From: Sphagnum compactum
Taxonomy: Eukaryota; Bryophyta; Sphagnopsida; Sphagnales
Reading direction: 5' to 3'
NCBI GenBank assembly: GCA_965153455.1
Contig: OZ234503.1
Coordinates: 9,367,118 to 9,431,117, forward strand
Length of the DNA: 64,000 bases
In this document: positions 23,001 to 36,568 of the stretch, one piece after another
Layout of the letters: the number at the start of each line of letters is the position of its first letter
Position numbering within the stretch: position 1 is the stretch's first letter
Program-made: the position numbers and the translations under genes
The notes under the pieces: generated by a model
What the model saw: only the letters and a program-made list of their open reading frames with translations
Database searches by the model: none
What the model was told of the DNA's origin: nothing

Positions 23001-26000
23001 TCTTTTGCAAATATGTGACATTATAACCTGCCTGAGAACACTTTTGAATCAAAGCTTCTTTGAAATTAAAATATAATTAGGATGCCATTCCAAAGGCATA
23101 TCCAATGGTCTCACATGACACATACAATCTCTAAACATTTTGATTAATTTTGGAATTCTTATTAATATCTCCCAGGAGTCCTGTTGACCCTATTGTTGCA
23201 CATTTAAGAACACATTTTAAAAAATTCTCCTAATACAAAAATATTTCTTGGTGAAATTTGGTATGTAGCACCTATCCCATGTTGGCCATGAAACCCAATT
23301 TTCAGAATGTGCAAACATGGTAAGTATGTGAAAATTTGTGGCCTACAACTAAGTCACTGATGTAATTTGAGTTCTCCATTTTTGTTTCCCCCCCCCCCAA
23401 CGATTGCACACTTCATTGCATATCTCATTACACAGAAAAACCCTATTGCATGCATTTTGGCATGCACATCAAGAACCTACCATTGTGCACACATTATATG
23501 CAAGATTGCTATTTCATTTACAAGATCAACCCAAGTGCTCTTGTGCAAATATAGGAAACACTGGTGTAAGACAGCAGGGTTTTTGTGTGCATGGATAGGG
23601 AACAACAGTCTATGGTAATAGGGAATTGGGGTGTGATAATAAGGGAATAACAATGATATGTCCTTTAATTACCCTAGCTGCTACAGAAGAAAATTAAAGC
23701 TAAACAGGAAAAAATAAACAAGAAGAGTGTTTCAACCTTGCCAATTTGGGGACTGAGAGTTGGCTGAATACATATAAGACGGATAGATTAAATTGAATTT
23801 TTTTGCAAGCTCATATGTATCCACCCAAAATCCTCTATAGAAGTATTGGTTTTGAGATTGAATCCAGTTAATTGGCTCAAACTGAAGCGGCATGTCCACC
23901 ATATAGTCCAAGGGTTTGGGGGCCAGGTGCATTTTTTTCAACTGGATTGCTTGTTCAACAAGAATTGAAATGAGGCAAATGACCTCAACATATTTTCTGA
24001 GCTCAAACCTTGATGTTTCTGTTTGTGAAAGAGAAGTAAAGTTGGCCACTTGGTTTGAATTAAAGCAGATCACTAGAGACAAATTAAGTACTGTTAGGTG
24101 TAACCTTAAGTACACTGGAGCACATGCAAGGTATCCCATCAAGTTTGAAATCTATTAGTACTATTCTGGATGCTTTTCTGAACGTAATGTGGAAAAGAAG
24201 AACTCCACTAATTGCAGTCTTTGGACGGCCTACGTCTTCAGATCTAGCTGGTTATTTCATGAATTTAAAGAACTCAAAACTTTATTATAATCTTTTTTGG
24301 TTAGACTTCAAAGGGGAAAATATTCTTCTATAAAAAATATCACTTGCAGGAGCACCTAGGTTCATATGTACACTCTGATGGTGCTTTGGTTCACAATAAC
24401 ATGCAACTAATGGGGGACTCCAGATTACAATGACAAAAATTCTGCCATACATGGTCAATGTAATTATACATATGCAAGTGAGTTTAGACACCTGAATCAC
24501 TATGCGATCAAACTGTAATTTATTCCACATAAACTTTGAAGTCAAGCATCTTGGGTTGTGAAAATGTGGTAGGCAGCCCACATTACAGCCTCTCTTGCTG
24601 ATTTGATCTGTAGATGGTCCAATAGTTGATTTAATAACCATCATTTAAAAAAATTGTGGGATTTGACCCATCCAACTAATTACATAGATTAAATATGTTA
24701 ATAGTGTAGTGGAGCCTCCGCACCAACTCCCAGCCCCTTTCGGGATAGAGCCGGGCAGGACATCAGAAAAAACCATGCGTGTTCATGGGTCCAGTTCAAA
24801 AACCTTCATAGGTGGTTCATGGACGGTTTGGAGGGTTCATAGGGGTTCAAAGGGTTCATAGTTGGTTGAGAGGTGGTTGATAGGTTGTTCAAAGGAAACA
24901 TTGCCCCCCCCACTTGTAACGAGTGGTGAAATCTTGCCCATGGCTCATAATGATGTACTCATTTGACAATGAGCTCTTGATTAGTTCCCACACAGGAAAT
25001 TGGAATAGGCCATAAAACTCGTTACAAGTGAATTAGGCTGTAACTCCTGATCATCACCATGAGTCTACAGAGTTAATAGAGGATTAGTGTACCTGGTTCA
25101 TGATAACTTATGGGCATGGAGGAAGTGATGCCCATAACTTTAGCCTTTACCTCAGTCAGTCTGGATGTTTACTCAATGTCCTAGCTTCACAAATCAGATG
25201 TACATGTCCAAGTTTTGCAGCCAGTTTTTTGCCCAAGTTGTTCAACAATTAATTGAAGTTCAAGAAAAACACTTTGGAAAAAAATCTCCAGAGTAGCTGG
25301 CTTGAAGTAGCAAAGACAAATGTGTTTAACTGTTGAAGTGCCTAAGAAACCCCATGAATCAACCACAGTTACAAGCCACAAATTACATGTGAAGTGGCAA
25401 AGAAACACCATGAATTCAACCACAAATGTAAGAAACCAAAGACAATGGTAAATCATTGAGTCTCATGAAAGTGACGATGATATGGAGATATGAACATGAA
25501 TCTGCATTGACACTCACATCTTCAAACTGTCACCAACCTTAAAACATTCTTGCAAATGGGTTGTCACCAAACTTTTACATTCTTTCATACATGGGTACAA
25601 TCAGTGCATGACAAACTCATATCAGAAGTGTGAAGATGTGGGATCAATTGAAGATTTGTGATCAATTCAACACCAATGACAATATGAACTTAATTAGATA
25701 CGAAACGTTTACAAATGGAGAGGGGTAGATAGTGTTTGCAGTACTTAAGCTATGAGATTCTGGCTAAGTACCGTATTCAACCCACTATTTTGTTACCATG
25801 ATGCTAACCAGTTGAGCAACATGGAGGAACAGTTACAATACACTCAGAGTGGAACAAACAACGAGGACAAACTACATAAGGATCCACACCAAAGGATCCA
25901 CAGTCATGATGATGATGTTGTAATTAAGAACTCATGTCTAGACTCTAGATCCTTCAAATACTATCTAGAGATCTACATTCAGTTTATTGCACGGATTCTC

Positions 26001-26039
26001 TGCACGAATCCTCCTCTGTGCATGATGGCCAATCCTGAT
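23001..26039. other. Intergenic DNA, possibly including the 3' flank of the 26-kb gene
   Basis: A 136-codon minus-strand frame at 23732-24142 has no recognisable domain. A short GC-rich patch at 24712-24766 (CCAGCCCCTTTCGGGATAGA) sits abruptly in AT-rich DNA, followed by GGTTCATA-type low complexity at 24780-24895 and a C-run at 24903-24911. The segment just below 26039 is the 3' side of the minus-strand gene. Confidence 0.45.
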
Positions 26040-27411
26040 CTAGCACCCTGTAGAAGCCGAGCTAGATGCAGCTGCTGCATTGAGATACATCTTGTTCAGG
26101 AGGGTTTCCAGAATCTCAAAGGAGCGACGATCATCAGGACGGATATATCTGCTCTCGACCTCCATCTGCACTCCCCCATCATCATGTGGACTGTTTATCT
26201 CCTGATCATCACCAGTAGCATTGATGCTTTCACTGGATGTAGGAGTGATCCAATGTGGCACTTCGTAGTAGTCGTCAATGCTGTCGTAACTGCCAGTCAT
26301 GTCCACGCTATGCTCTGGGTCAGAGACGCTATGATCAGGGTCACTCTGCACGAAAGCACTGATGCTGCTGCGCGGTGGAGATTTTCCCTGTGATTCGTCT
26401 TCACTACTGCTGCTGGGGGTTCGGAAACCGCATCGAGATGTGCTGTGATGGCGGCTTCGAGATGCTCTATCTTTGTTTCTCCGGGTGTTGCGAGGAGCAC
26501 GCTTGCGTCGGGAACCCAGCGGCTTCTGAGCACTAGCAGAAGACAAAGGTTGGCTCGCGAGTAGTTGAAGGTCGAATGAGGTTTGCGATCGGGTCAACTT
26601 CGTTCTCTTTGTCTTCACGCAGACGTAGTTTCCGTCTGAAGCGTGTGCAACGTCTTCTTCATTGCGTATCAGGTTGCTGCTACTGCGCTGCCCGCGTTTC
26701 AGGCGACGGGCCTGCTGATCTGCTTCCGCTGGGGTAGCTTTAGACTCAGTGGGACATCGATCCGGATTCACCACCTTCTGGAGAGGCTGCTCGGACATCA
26801 CGTCAACTGATTCCACACCGCATGTGACAGCGTCACAACAACTGGGAACTGGAGCAGCTTTGTTGGAGGTGGGAAAGAACATCCGGATGAACTGCTGCTG
26901 GGAGGCAGTACCGGAAAGATGTTCCTGCAACTGCTGAGAATCGAATGGGTGCGTGCTTGCAATTGGAAAATGCTGGCATACTGGCAGGGTTGGAGGCTGT
27001 GTCAGCTCCTGGCTGGGTTCAGTTACTTCCTCTGCCTGCATCATCAGAGCACCTGCAAGAGAAGCGAGAAAATGCAACAAGCGAACAGCTGAGTACTAGA
27101 GCCTAAAGCTATTCATGATTGCATTAAAAACAGTCTTCCTTCATTTTAATGTGATCACCATTGTTTATCAAATGTCTCTCACCCCTCTCACACACTTTAG
27201 CTGGATCCGCTGAGAAAGATTTCCATGTTTACTTAGTTCTTAAGCAAGCATTTCCCTTGAGCAAACTACATCAACCAGGAAAAAAAAACATACAACAACT
27301 AGCTGATATGTGCATCACCAGATCTCAAACGTTAAGACAATTCACGCAACCTCAGATTTAAAGTAGGGAAACAAATATCAATTTACTTGGGAGTGGGACT
27401 CGAGTAGACAT
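26040..27411 (-). CDS. Unrecognised, probably nuclear, serine/arginine-rich disordered protein (2 exons)
   Basis: Hand-built model: exon 1 27411-27387 and exon 2 27052-26040, joined by a 334-bp GT-AG intron (CCAA|GTAAAT donor, CTCTTGCAG acceptor). The junction keeps frame and the total of 1038 nt gives 345 residues starting MSTRVPLPSALMMQAEEV. The ATG has a GCCATGT context. If exon 1 is wrong, translation could begin at the ATG pair just inside exon 2. The protein has an acidic/Gln-rich N-terminus, basic patches near residues 130 and 195-215 (QARRLKRGQR, GSRRKRAPRNTRR) that could be nuclear signals, a phospho-prone stretch (TPSSSSEDES), and a more ordered C-terminus around YYEVPHWITP and RPDDRRSFEILETLLNKMYL, the best candidate for a conserved motif. 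I do not recognise the family. CT-rich DNA at 27437-27450 lies in its leader. Confidence 0.7.
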
Positions 27412-27610
27412 GGCGGAGCGCGCGGTGACTGCTCGAGGATCTCTCTCTCTCTCCACGTGAATGGACACGTAGTAAAGTAAAACACCAACTCGACCCAAAA
27501 TACACAGTTTTTCTCACAGCTCCTAATCACAAAACTCTCGAAGAAGAAAGGAAATGTGTCTACTAGTGAGGGAGATGAAGAAAAAAAGTATGCAATGTTC
27601 ACAAGGGAGA
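27412..27610 (-). promoter_or_regulatory. Probable 5' leader/proximal promoter of the 26-kb gene
   Basis: On the minus strand this has a GAGAGAGAGAGAG tract (27437-27450) shortly before the ATG, a feature common in plant 5' leaders. No TATA box or start site can be assigned with confidence. Confidence 0.35.
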
Positions 27611-29546
27611 TGGGTAATTATGCAACTCTTGGACCCGTAGTTGCTTCAAGAACCTTCATCTCTGTTTCCCGGACATGCGGGGCTCTATCTTCGAGCACAC
27701 AGATCCGAGCAATTTGGACCCTAACATATATAACCAACCCGGAGCATTGGGGTGTTCTCCAGAGAGATTTTAACCATTGGATCCGGATCAACAACATTTG
27801 GACCATAGATCCCGACCAAGAACATTTGTACCATGAATCTGATCAGAGCGTTGTTCCCATCTTTCCTATCTTCACCACCCTTGGATCAAAATGGAGCGGA
27901 TGATTATCAGCTTATAATTAGCTGGACATAACCATCTTTGCACTCAATTTGTGTACATACTTATATGCTGCTGGGTTTGAACTTTGAACTAGTGTTGGGT
28001 CATGGGTACCGAGATTTTTATTTTTTTTCAGAAAATCTGTTTTACATTCATAGACTTTCTGCTGAAACATATTCTAGCTTGCTTTGGATTCTCCATACCA
28101 GTGTTTTTTTTTATCACCCTTTTTCCCTTGAACCCAATTTTGTGGTGTAGGAATCATCCATACGTTAATATAGCCTGCTTTGAGAATCACCTCAGGTCTC
28201 ATATGACATTACCTCTGATACCCATAGTGGCTATTGGATGGACCCATCAGGTTTGGTTCTCAAGGAGCCAAATTTTCTCACTCTACTAAAGGGTTAAAAT
28301 AGGCATCGGCCTTTGTGAAGTGAGAATTTAAACCCCAATACCTTCTTGAGGTCAAAGAGTTATTTAACTCTAAGTTACATCATTAGTTGTGCAAAGTATC
28401 ACATCATAGTTTTATTTAAAATTTGAATGTGCCAATGTCTTTAGCTTTAAAAGCATTGGCACATGTGTCCTTTTCACATAAAAGCAGTCATAATTTTCCT
28501 CTCACGCAAGTATGTGTAATCTAATTGTAAAAATCACAAGCCTCCCAAGAAGGTCATGGATCAAACTCTCTTGAAATGAAAAGTAGCTGAAAATTAATAT
28601 AATTGGTTTAAAAGTAAAAACCTGGAAGTTAGTTTTTGTTGAATTTTGGACAACCAACCAATTCTCTACAGCTGAAAAAAAAAAAATTAATAAAAAAAAT
28701 TGAGGTGATTCTTAAAATTCATTCTAAGAATTGGAACCAACAATTTTCAAAAAAGTGAGACCCACCCAAAACCAGAATAAACCTACAATGAGCATATAAC
28801 TGGTGGCATTGGTTCTATTGAATTGAAATTTATTTGTCAATTTTTTCACCTTGTAATTTTTGAAATAATGACAATTAAGCTAGATTGATGTTGTTTTATC
28901 TCTTCTAAGTTATATATCTTTGTGTTTTTGATGGCTGGGCACATCAGGGTTGAAAGTGTTCAATATCCAACTCAGTTTCACTCTTCCTTTTCTTTAGACT
29001 CCCAGCTCTTGTGTTGTAGCTTTTGTTCCCAGCAAATTGAAAGACAAGTTTTGCTTGCACCTTGGGTTCATGGGCTTCATTTCACTTTTTTGTTTTCACC
29101 TTCATTAATTGAATACAACCCTTTATATGGAAAATATAAAACAACATGAAGAGAATACCAAAGAAACTTTACCATGGACATTCACCTGTATAATGGAATC
29201 CTTCATTTGGCACCACAAGGGCATATATGAGTGTTTTTGTTTTCAATTTTGTGATGTTGCTCCAGTGGCAATCATCCATAAGAATATTTAGACAAATTCA
29301 GCAATATTAAAAATCTTAAGCACCCTTTCAGATTCTAGGCAGTTGTGGTGATTTAAAATTAAAAAATCTCTAAAAACAGAACATTTGCAACAAAATATTT
29401 TGAATATATATATTTTCACAAAATTGCAAAAATTTGCCACCCGAAAAATCACTAGCATGTACATTTTCATCCTGATTTTAGTTTTTTTTGCTTAAGTTTT
29501 GTTTTAATGTGGCTTCTCACAGGATTCTCATTAATGGGCAGGTCTC

Positions 29547-29568
29547 CCCCCCCCCCCCCCCCCCCCTT
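29547..29568. repeat. Poly-C homopolymer (~22 nt)
   Basis: An uninterrupted run of about 22 C residues. Runs of this length are mutable and error-prone in sequencing, so the exact length is uncertain. Confidence 0.85.
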
Positions 29569-30299
29569 TTACAAGGGCAATACCTATGAGTCCTTGCTTG
29601 CAACTATCTTCAACCAAGTCCATTTTTTGAGTTGAAAATGTAAGGGAAAAAAAATGTACTTTCAAACATGCATGATCTCCAAATTTGCTGTCTCTAGTGG
29701 TAAGTTTTTATGCTGTTGAGATGTGTTTGGTGTTTCTCTGTCCTTGTAAACTGCAGTGATGTGCTATGTGCTTGCAATCCAGAATAAGTGTTTGAACTTG
29801 GAACTCCGAGTATTGAAGACCATATGCAAAGTATGCAGTCCCCTATATGTGTATAGTTCAGATATTCACTAGTTCAAACTTATGGAGTTTTCATACTTTT
29901 AGGCAACACACCACTAAGCCTGGAGATTTTGGCTGGTTCCAGCTCTGGTTCTCAAGCTGGTTTTGGACAACCAAATCTAAATTTTGAAAAAAAAAAGAAC
30001 CGGACTTGAAACTTGTCTAAAAACTTTAGACAATTTTTATTTTTTAAAAAATATTTTAAAATTTTAATTCCAATTCAAAAGAATATTTTCATTTTATAAA
30101 TTATTTTTATATTTTAAAATTATTTTTTAAGAAATTTATATGTATTTTTATTTATTTGTGACAGGGGTTAAACATGTTAACTTGTGGACCAAAAAAAGAG
30201 TTATACATTTTTCTTGGAATAGTACATTCGGGGATAGGGTTAGGCATATAGTTGTTACTTTTTAGAACATGCATTTAAAATATTTTTTAAGTAGTTATG

Positions 30300-30770
30300 T
30301 AGTTGGTATAGTAAACTTTTTTTTGCAAGGGTTCAAATTTCAAGCTGTGGACCCTCTAACTTAATTTATTTGAATGGAGTTGTTAATGAACTACATGATC
30401 CTCAACATGTTATTATGCCAAATTATGTAATGTTTCTTGATAATTATATTAAATGGGGTCAAACTTTTTGGAGGTGAGATGTTTGAAATATTCTTCAACT
30501 TCATCAAGGTTGGCCTTAGCATCATCAAGTCATGTTGTTTACCCTCATATCTCTACATCTTTCTAGAGACTTGTTATTGAAGTAGTTTTAAACTTCTTTA
30601 GCAAGTGTAATTTTTGTGGTACAAACTTGCTATGATCTCAAGTTAACATATTGTTTCATTTGTTTTTCATAGTTAGATATATGTAGTTATCATATTTCAT
30701 TTGCTTCCTATGATTAGACATACATATACAAACTCTTAATTTATACCAAGGTTGCCAAGAGGAAGGTCTC
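30300..30770 (+). repeat. Dispersed repeat, family C copy 1
   Basis: Shares ordered words with 35360-35960: TTTTTTGCAAGGGTT, ATGATCCTCAAC (ACGATCCTCAAC there), CATCATCA-TCA, TACCCTCAT, TTCTGGAGAC-like, TGAA-TAGTTTTA, and ATGATCTCA-GTTAA-AT-TTTCATTT. Heavily diverged, non-coding, element type unknown; ends are approximate. Confidence 0.55.
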
Positions 30771-33700
30771 AAAAGACATCTTTGGACTTCCTAAATGTCC
30801 CTCTTGATATCCCAACATGTACTAAAAATTTCAAATTTCCCCATTAAATTTTTTTTGATTTCTTTTTTTGTTTGGGTGGAGGCTTGGAGTTACCTTGTCT
30901 TGACACACTCATTGCTCATTCCATGATGCCCATCATCTTTCCTAGTGCCCTCCTCATCCCTCTCAATGCTACGTTTTTTCCTTTCGGATGTGTGTCAGCA
31001 TCTCTTGTTAGTCCATGTCAACTGAAAATAAAATGAAAGGTGACAAAATTTTGATTGTTTGTCATCACATCATTTGCCCGAAAAAAATCCATTGCACTCC
31101 TATGCTTCAAGCCATCATTCTTAAGCCCCCTCCCCCCTCATTCTTTATCACTTGTCCCTCACCCAAAAAATATTTGCTACACATTGGCACCCCCACCATT
31201 GCTCTAAGCATCCCCCATCACTCATCCATTGCCTAGAAAAAAATTGTCACACACCATCATTAGAAGAATTCATGCAATCACTTCTTAAACAACTAATGAT
31301 CTTTAACAATTAAAAACAGAACTATGAATCATATTTGCAACTATCTAAGTTATGTGACAATATGTGTAGTTGTAACTAGTGTTTTTTTTAATTAATGGAT
31401 GAATGGATTGAATGTTTAACATAATGTGTGCATCTATTCAAATTAAAAATGTAAAATTGTTAAAATGACTAACCAACAACAATAACTATGACATGATGTA
31501 ACATGTAATGTGAAAAAAAAATGTTTATCACTTTATATTTAACATGTGTAATTTTGCCACATGATCTAAATATGTAATCAAATTTACATAATTGTACTCA
31601 TAACCTAATTGTGCATTGTGAGTTATATAAAAAATGTAGATTAAATGATTGGCATCAATCACCATAAAATTTAATAACATACATTCATAAAGTTTTTTTT
31701 AGTTCATTTCGTAATGGCAATAATCATGTATGAGGGCTTAATCAATAATAATTAAAATTAGTCTAAAAATTAAGTCATGTGATATTTATGTGTATGTCTA
31801 TAGTTAAAAAATTTACAATGAATTTTTTAAATAAATATTTTAAATTGATGTAACTTATTTGCATCTGAAAATTTGAAAATTATAATTTTCATAGAATTAT
31901 GGAATAAAAAGTATGGATTAAATTTATTTAAAATCTTTAAATTTTAATTTAATGGCCCAAAGATATATACAATCTAAAATTAATATAACTTGATTATTAA
32001 ATACTTATATGAATGTGTGAACCAAATAAAATATTTAAGTATTTAACTTGAATTTTTGAAACAACTATACGAGTTTATTTACGAGTTTATTTAAAATATT
32101 AAATTATAAATTGAGTTCAAAAAATTTAAATATATTTAATTTATAACCAAAATCAGAAGTTTAAAACATTAAATTTGAATTATGAAATTATAAATATTTA
32201 TTTAAATAAATTATAATTATGTAATTAAAATGTGAAATTAATTTCATTATGAACTTACATAGTTAAATAATGATAGGATAATTTGTCAAATATACATTTT
32301 TTTATTCAAGCGATGACATAATTTATCACAATTTGAATATTAATTACGTGGTTAAGGTATTGATTTGTGGCTGTGGAGATGAAAGTTCAATTCCTTCTTA
32401 TGAAAATTTAAGCTTGTGAACTTGTGTCTTAAATGACTATAACATGATTACATATTCTAATGATGTGGCTAGTGACATGGCCAATTATGTAATTAAATTT
32501 TAAGAATATATATATAACATATAAAGTAAATAAAAAAATTCATTTATTTTCTATCTTAAGTGTAAATCCAAGTGTACATTACAAATCGTTATTTTGGACA
32601 TGACATGATACCATGTCATGCTGAATTGTTTAAACAAGTTATCCAACATGACTTTAGTGATCATAAACATTTAATCAAATATGACTATAAATTCAATTGT
32701 AAAGATAGCTTTTTTTCTAAAATCTTATTAGTGCATGGCTTCCAACACCCAATGCCATCCATCTCACAAGGGACAAAAGTTTTAAAAACCAAGTGGCCCT
32801 TGTCATTTCCCATTGTTAACTTGTCAATCTTTTGTCATCATCCATTTTGGGTCCATTTTTTCCTTTCATGCCCCCATCATTATTTATTGTTCCCTATTGA
32901 TGTCCAACTATGTTCCAAGATTATATCCTAATCACTTCAATGTTGCCTAGCTTCTTATTGAGTGCTTGTTGTCGTTCCCCTATTAATCCTTGCTATTTGA
33001 GGAAGAGAAATTTCATTGTTTTGACTATCATTTACAAAAGTGCTCAAAAAAAATGTGACAATTGTTTTCAATATCATTCATCTATCATTCAAAAAAAATC
33101 TATTACACCTTGTTAATTAATGGTAATTATGGTTATAGGGCAAAATAATCAAAGGTTCATTCTAAAATGAAAATGTTAGTTAACAATAGTATTGTCAATG
33201 AATTATTTTCAAAATAAAATAATTTAAAATATAATTCTAATATAAAACAATTGTTAGTGGGTAAATTTGCTAGTCTAGTTAGCCTCCTAGTAATTATCTA
33301 ATTATTAATGATAAGCTCTTACATACCCTACCTTATTTATTAGAAATGAAACCATTAAAATAGTTAATTTCTAAAAAATAAAATAATCTGTCAGTAACTC
33401 ACCTATATATCACCGTTCTTTTATAAAATTGTTAGCCCACTGTTCCCTATCATGATTCATTGTTTCCCATTGTCCCAATGTGTCATTTTTCGTCATCCCC
33501 TCATCATTGTTTACCGAACGTCTTGCGATATTGGTGTTTCCCCATAGTTATCCATGCCACAGCAAGATGTCCCCAAACCTCCTAGGCCCATTCTTAGCCT
33601 ATGTTTTACCCCAGATGCTGAATCATCCTGTAGAACATCCTTAGGATGTCCCTAGGGAGGTCCCCAAGGCCATGAGAGCCAGCAACCTTGTAATATATAG

Positions 33701-35359
33701 TTACATAAGACTAATTTACCATTGAATTTGCTTCTTGTGATTAGGTATGTTATATATAAACTCTTACTCTACATAGGAGATTAATACACATCACCTCATG
33801 GAGTAAACACATGTTCAAATAGGCAAGAACAACTCACACATAAATGTTACATTCTTACTTTGGTCATGATCAGATGAAAAATTATACTTAGGCTATTGCA
33901 TTTAGCGAATAGTCATCTATGGAAATGTTGCATAATTTTGTAACTCTCCAGACTCAGTTAACCACAATTTCACCTCCTAATGAACAGTGAATTTTATAAC
34001 CATAAAGTTTGAATTGAAACCCCCTTTTGCCTGAGCCACATTCTTGAAAACATTTTGGGTCCTTAATTTTATTCAACATTTTTACAATTTTACATGAAAA
34101 TTCCAGCATGATTCATACTAATTCTCTTTCTCTGAAACTGCTGGAGCATTTTGGGTATGAGTCTGGCCACAATTTATGAAATAAATCTCATACCAACTCG
34201 AAACAGAATTCACCCTGTAAATGATCTTTATTTCCCACATTCAAATGTATCTCATGAAGCAAAGAGATGTCAAAATATGTGATAACTACTGACATAAATA
34301 CATTCGTAAGTCAATCATGATTAGATGAACATTAAAAACATATACGAAGGCTCACATTATGTGAAAGGTCATTTGTCTAATGTTAAAAGGTAGAAGTACT
34401 TGTCCATCAAGAAAAGTTGTATTAGGTTAATTAGGTACTTGTACATAATATGTTTTGGTATATTCAATGGTTACAACTCACACAATTAACTTAACTATAT
34501 GATTTATTGTTAAATTATTCACACACATCACATGTTATCTCCATAAATAACATGCATTTCTTTCTCTTTTACTAGGTCGAATTCTATTTTTCCAACACTA
34601 CATTCAAGATGGCTTGTTAAAGATTTGAAAAGGCACATCCAAAGGAAAAGCGTCTAAACTTTTCTTTGGACAAATCTTATATATATTCTTTGGATTAATC
34701 CAAAGTCTATAATTTCAAGTGGTTAATTATATATGTATGGACTTCAAAAAATGATTTTTTAATAACTTCTCAATAAAAATGAAAAGACACATGTTCTATA
34801 GTAAAATTAAAATTAAAATTGACATAAAATAATGATGAACTATTGGAAACCATACAGGAACATACAAAGGAAATAAAAGGGGTGGAGGGGAGGGGATATT
34901 ATTCATTTGATAAATTTTCATCTACTTTACCATGATTATTCTTACCTCTTTGACCCATTTTCAAAGTGAAGCTTCAATTAAAATTTAAAGATTTACTTAA
35001 CTATTAGAGGACATTCCATAAATTCAGATCTTTTTACATTGTCATAAGGTCCTAATAACATTTTTTCACAAAAGGTCGAATAACTTCTAGGTGGGGCAGT
35101 TTTTTTCTTTTCTTTATTCTTTTAATGCATTGGAGAGCCTTGCATTGTGAACTCGTAATAATCATCCATTTAGTCATCCACTCTTGTCTGGAGATGGCTA
35201 GAGGTTCCTGGCTTAAAACCTTGTAACATTAACTCCCTCAAGCACTTGTAAGCTCCACATGTGTTTTGCACCACCATCTTGTTTGTGATCAGCTCCTCCT
35301 TTTCCAGAGGGACATCAGCCAAAGCCTTTATTTCTAACCAATGAAAGTTTTTCTAAAGA

Positions 35360-35960
35360 ACTAGAATTCTTTTTGCAAGGGTTGAAACTTGTGAACTGAT
35401 TTATGTCCAAACTCATGAATCGAATTATTAATTAAATATACGATCCTCAACTTCTTATTATACCATTATGTGATGTTGCCGGATAATTAATTAATTTAAC
35501 TGATAAAACGTTTCCAATATCTTTCAATTTCAAACAGGTTGGCATGCATATCATCATCAGCTCACGATGTCTACCCTCATCGACCTCTTATCTTTTTCTG
35601 GAGACCGATATTGAACTAGTTTTAGATTTTTTCAGCGACTGTAAATGTTTGTGTTTAGCTAGGCTTATCACCGTATGGGATAAGCACATCCTAGAGCTCT
35701 GGGTTGACAAAAACTTTGATAAAAGAGGCTTATGCTTCTTTTGTATGGGTTTATAAATTTAATTATTTGTAGCACATTTCCGGCAATGGGCGAAAGCCTG
35801 ACGGAGCAATGCAAAGTACTCCAGGCTAATTTACCAATTGGGTGTCCTAGGGTTATGATCTCACAGTTAATATCATGTTTCATTTACACTATTGTTCAAC
35901 ATATATACAAACTTTTGATTTCTAGTATCTACAGTTAAATAGTTAAAGGAGATTAATTTA
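35360..35960 (+). repeat. Dispersed repeat, family C copy 2
   Basis: Same orientation as the 30300 copy, about 5 kb away, with several small insertions (including about 130 bp around 35680-35830). Small open frames inside are not shared between copies, so they are unlikely to be coding. Confidence 0.55.
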
Positions 35961-36568
35961 CCATCTAAGCATGACAAAAAACTAACTGTCTGGGGACTCT
36001 ACAGAGATGTGAACTACAGAGATTTCACATCTACATTACAAGACGGATCTACATTTACAAGAGAATAAATACCATGTAGAAGCATGCAGTGTTACCAAAA
36101 ATACTGTACTCCCTCCTAAGTATGCATTTCACATGTGTATTCATAATTAGCATATGAAAACATCAAGAAAACCATTGTGCAACCCTAAACCTAAAAGAAT
36201 CTTACATTAGCTGCCTGTAACCTGGTGGGTAGAATGTGATGTGATGTGTAAATCCTTGGAAATTCCACCTTTCACCTTGGAATATCTAAAGTAATTATTT
36301 TTTGATAAATAGAAACCACACACCTCTTGGTGATTTTTAACACTGCCTGAAAAAACAGTGTAATTTTCATATTTAAATTGTTTTTTAAACATCATACTCC
36401 ATATTTGGTAACCCTGGAAAATCTAATCTCTCTGGGGGGAATTCTACAGAGATTTCCCATAGAGAAGAACAGTCTTATGGGTGAATAAGACCTTTTGAAC
36501 ATGACAAATATGTCCTTCTCTAAAGAGATCCTAAGACTTTGGGGCCTTCTAGAAGAACCATAGTTCGG

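Larger units (their letters stand above)
27611..36560. other. Gene desert, AT-rich
   Basis: Nearly 9 kb without a supportable gene. All open frames are under 120 codons with biased composition and no domain. The block 29980-30180 and 31400-32560 are extremely AT-rich. Diverged copies of a dispersed repeat (30300-30770, 35360-35960) are listed separately, and a third fragment may lie near 33690-33790. 33560-33690 is rich in GATGTCC/GGACATCC-like words that recur near 30760-30810 and 63330-63400. Confidence 0.5.

Noticed and set aside
23732-24142. 136-codon minus-strand open frame
   Set aside because: No domain, no convincing splice context, and composition like its flanks; not enough to call a gene.
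24712-24766. tRNA gene or tRNA-derived SINE
   Set aside because: No cloverleaf, and no A-box or B-box pair could be laid out.
29547-29568. Poly-C run as a functional i-motif
   Set aside because: A bare homopolymer far from any gene, with uncertain length; no support for function.
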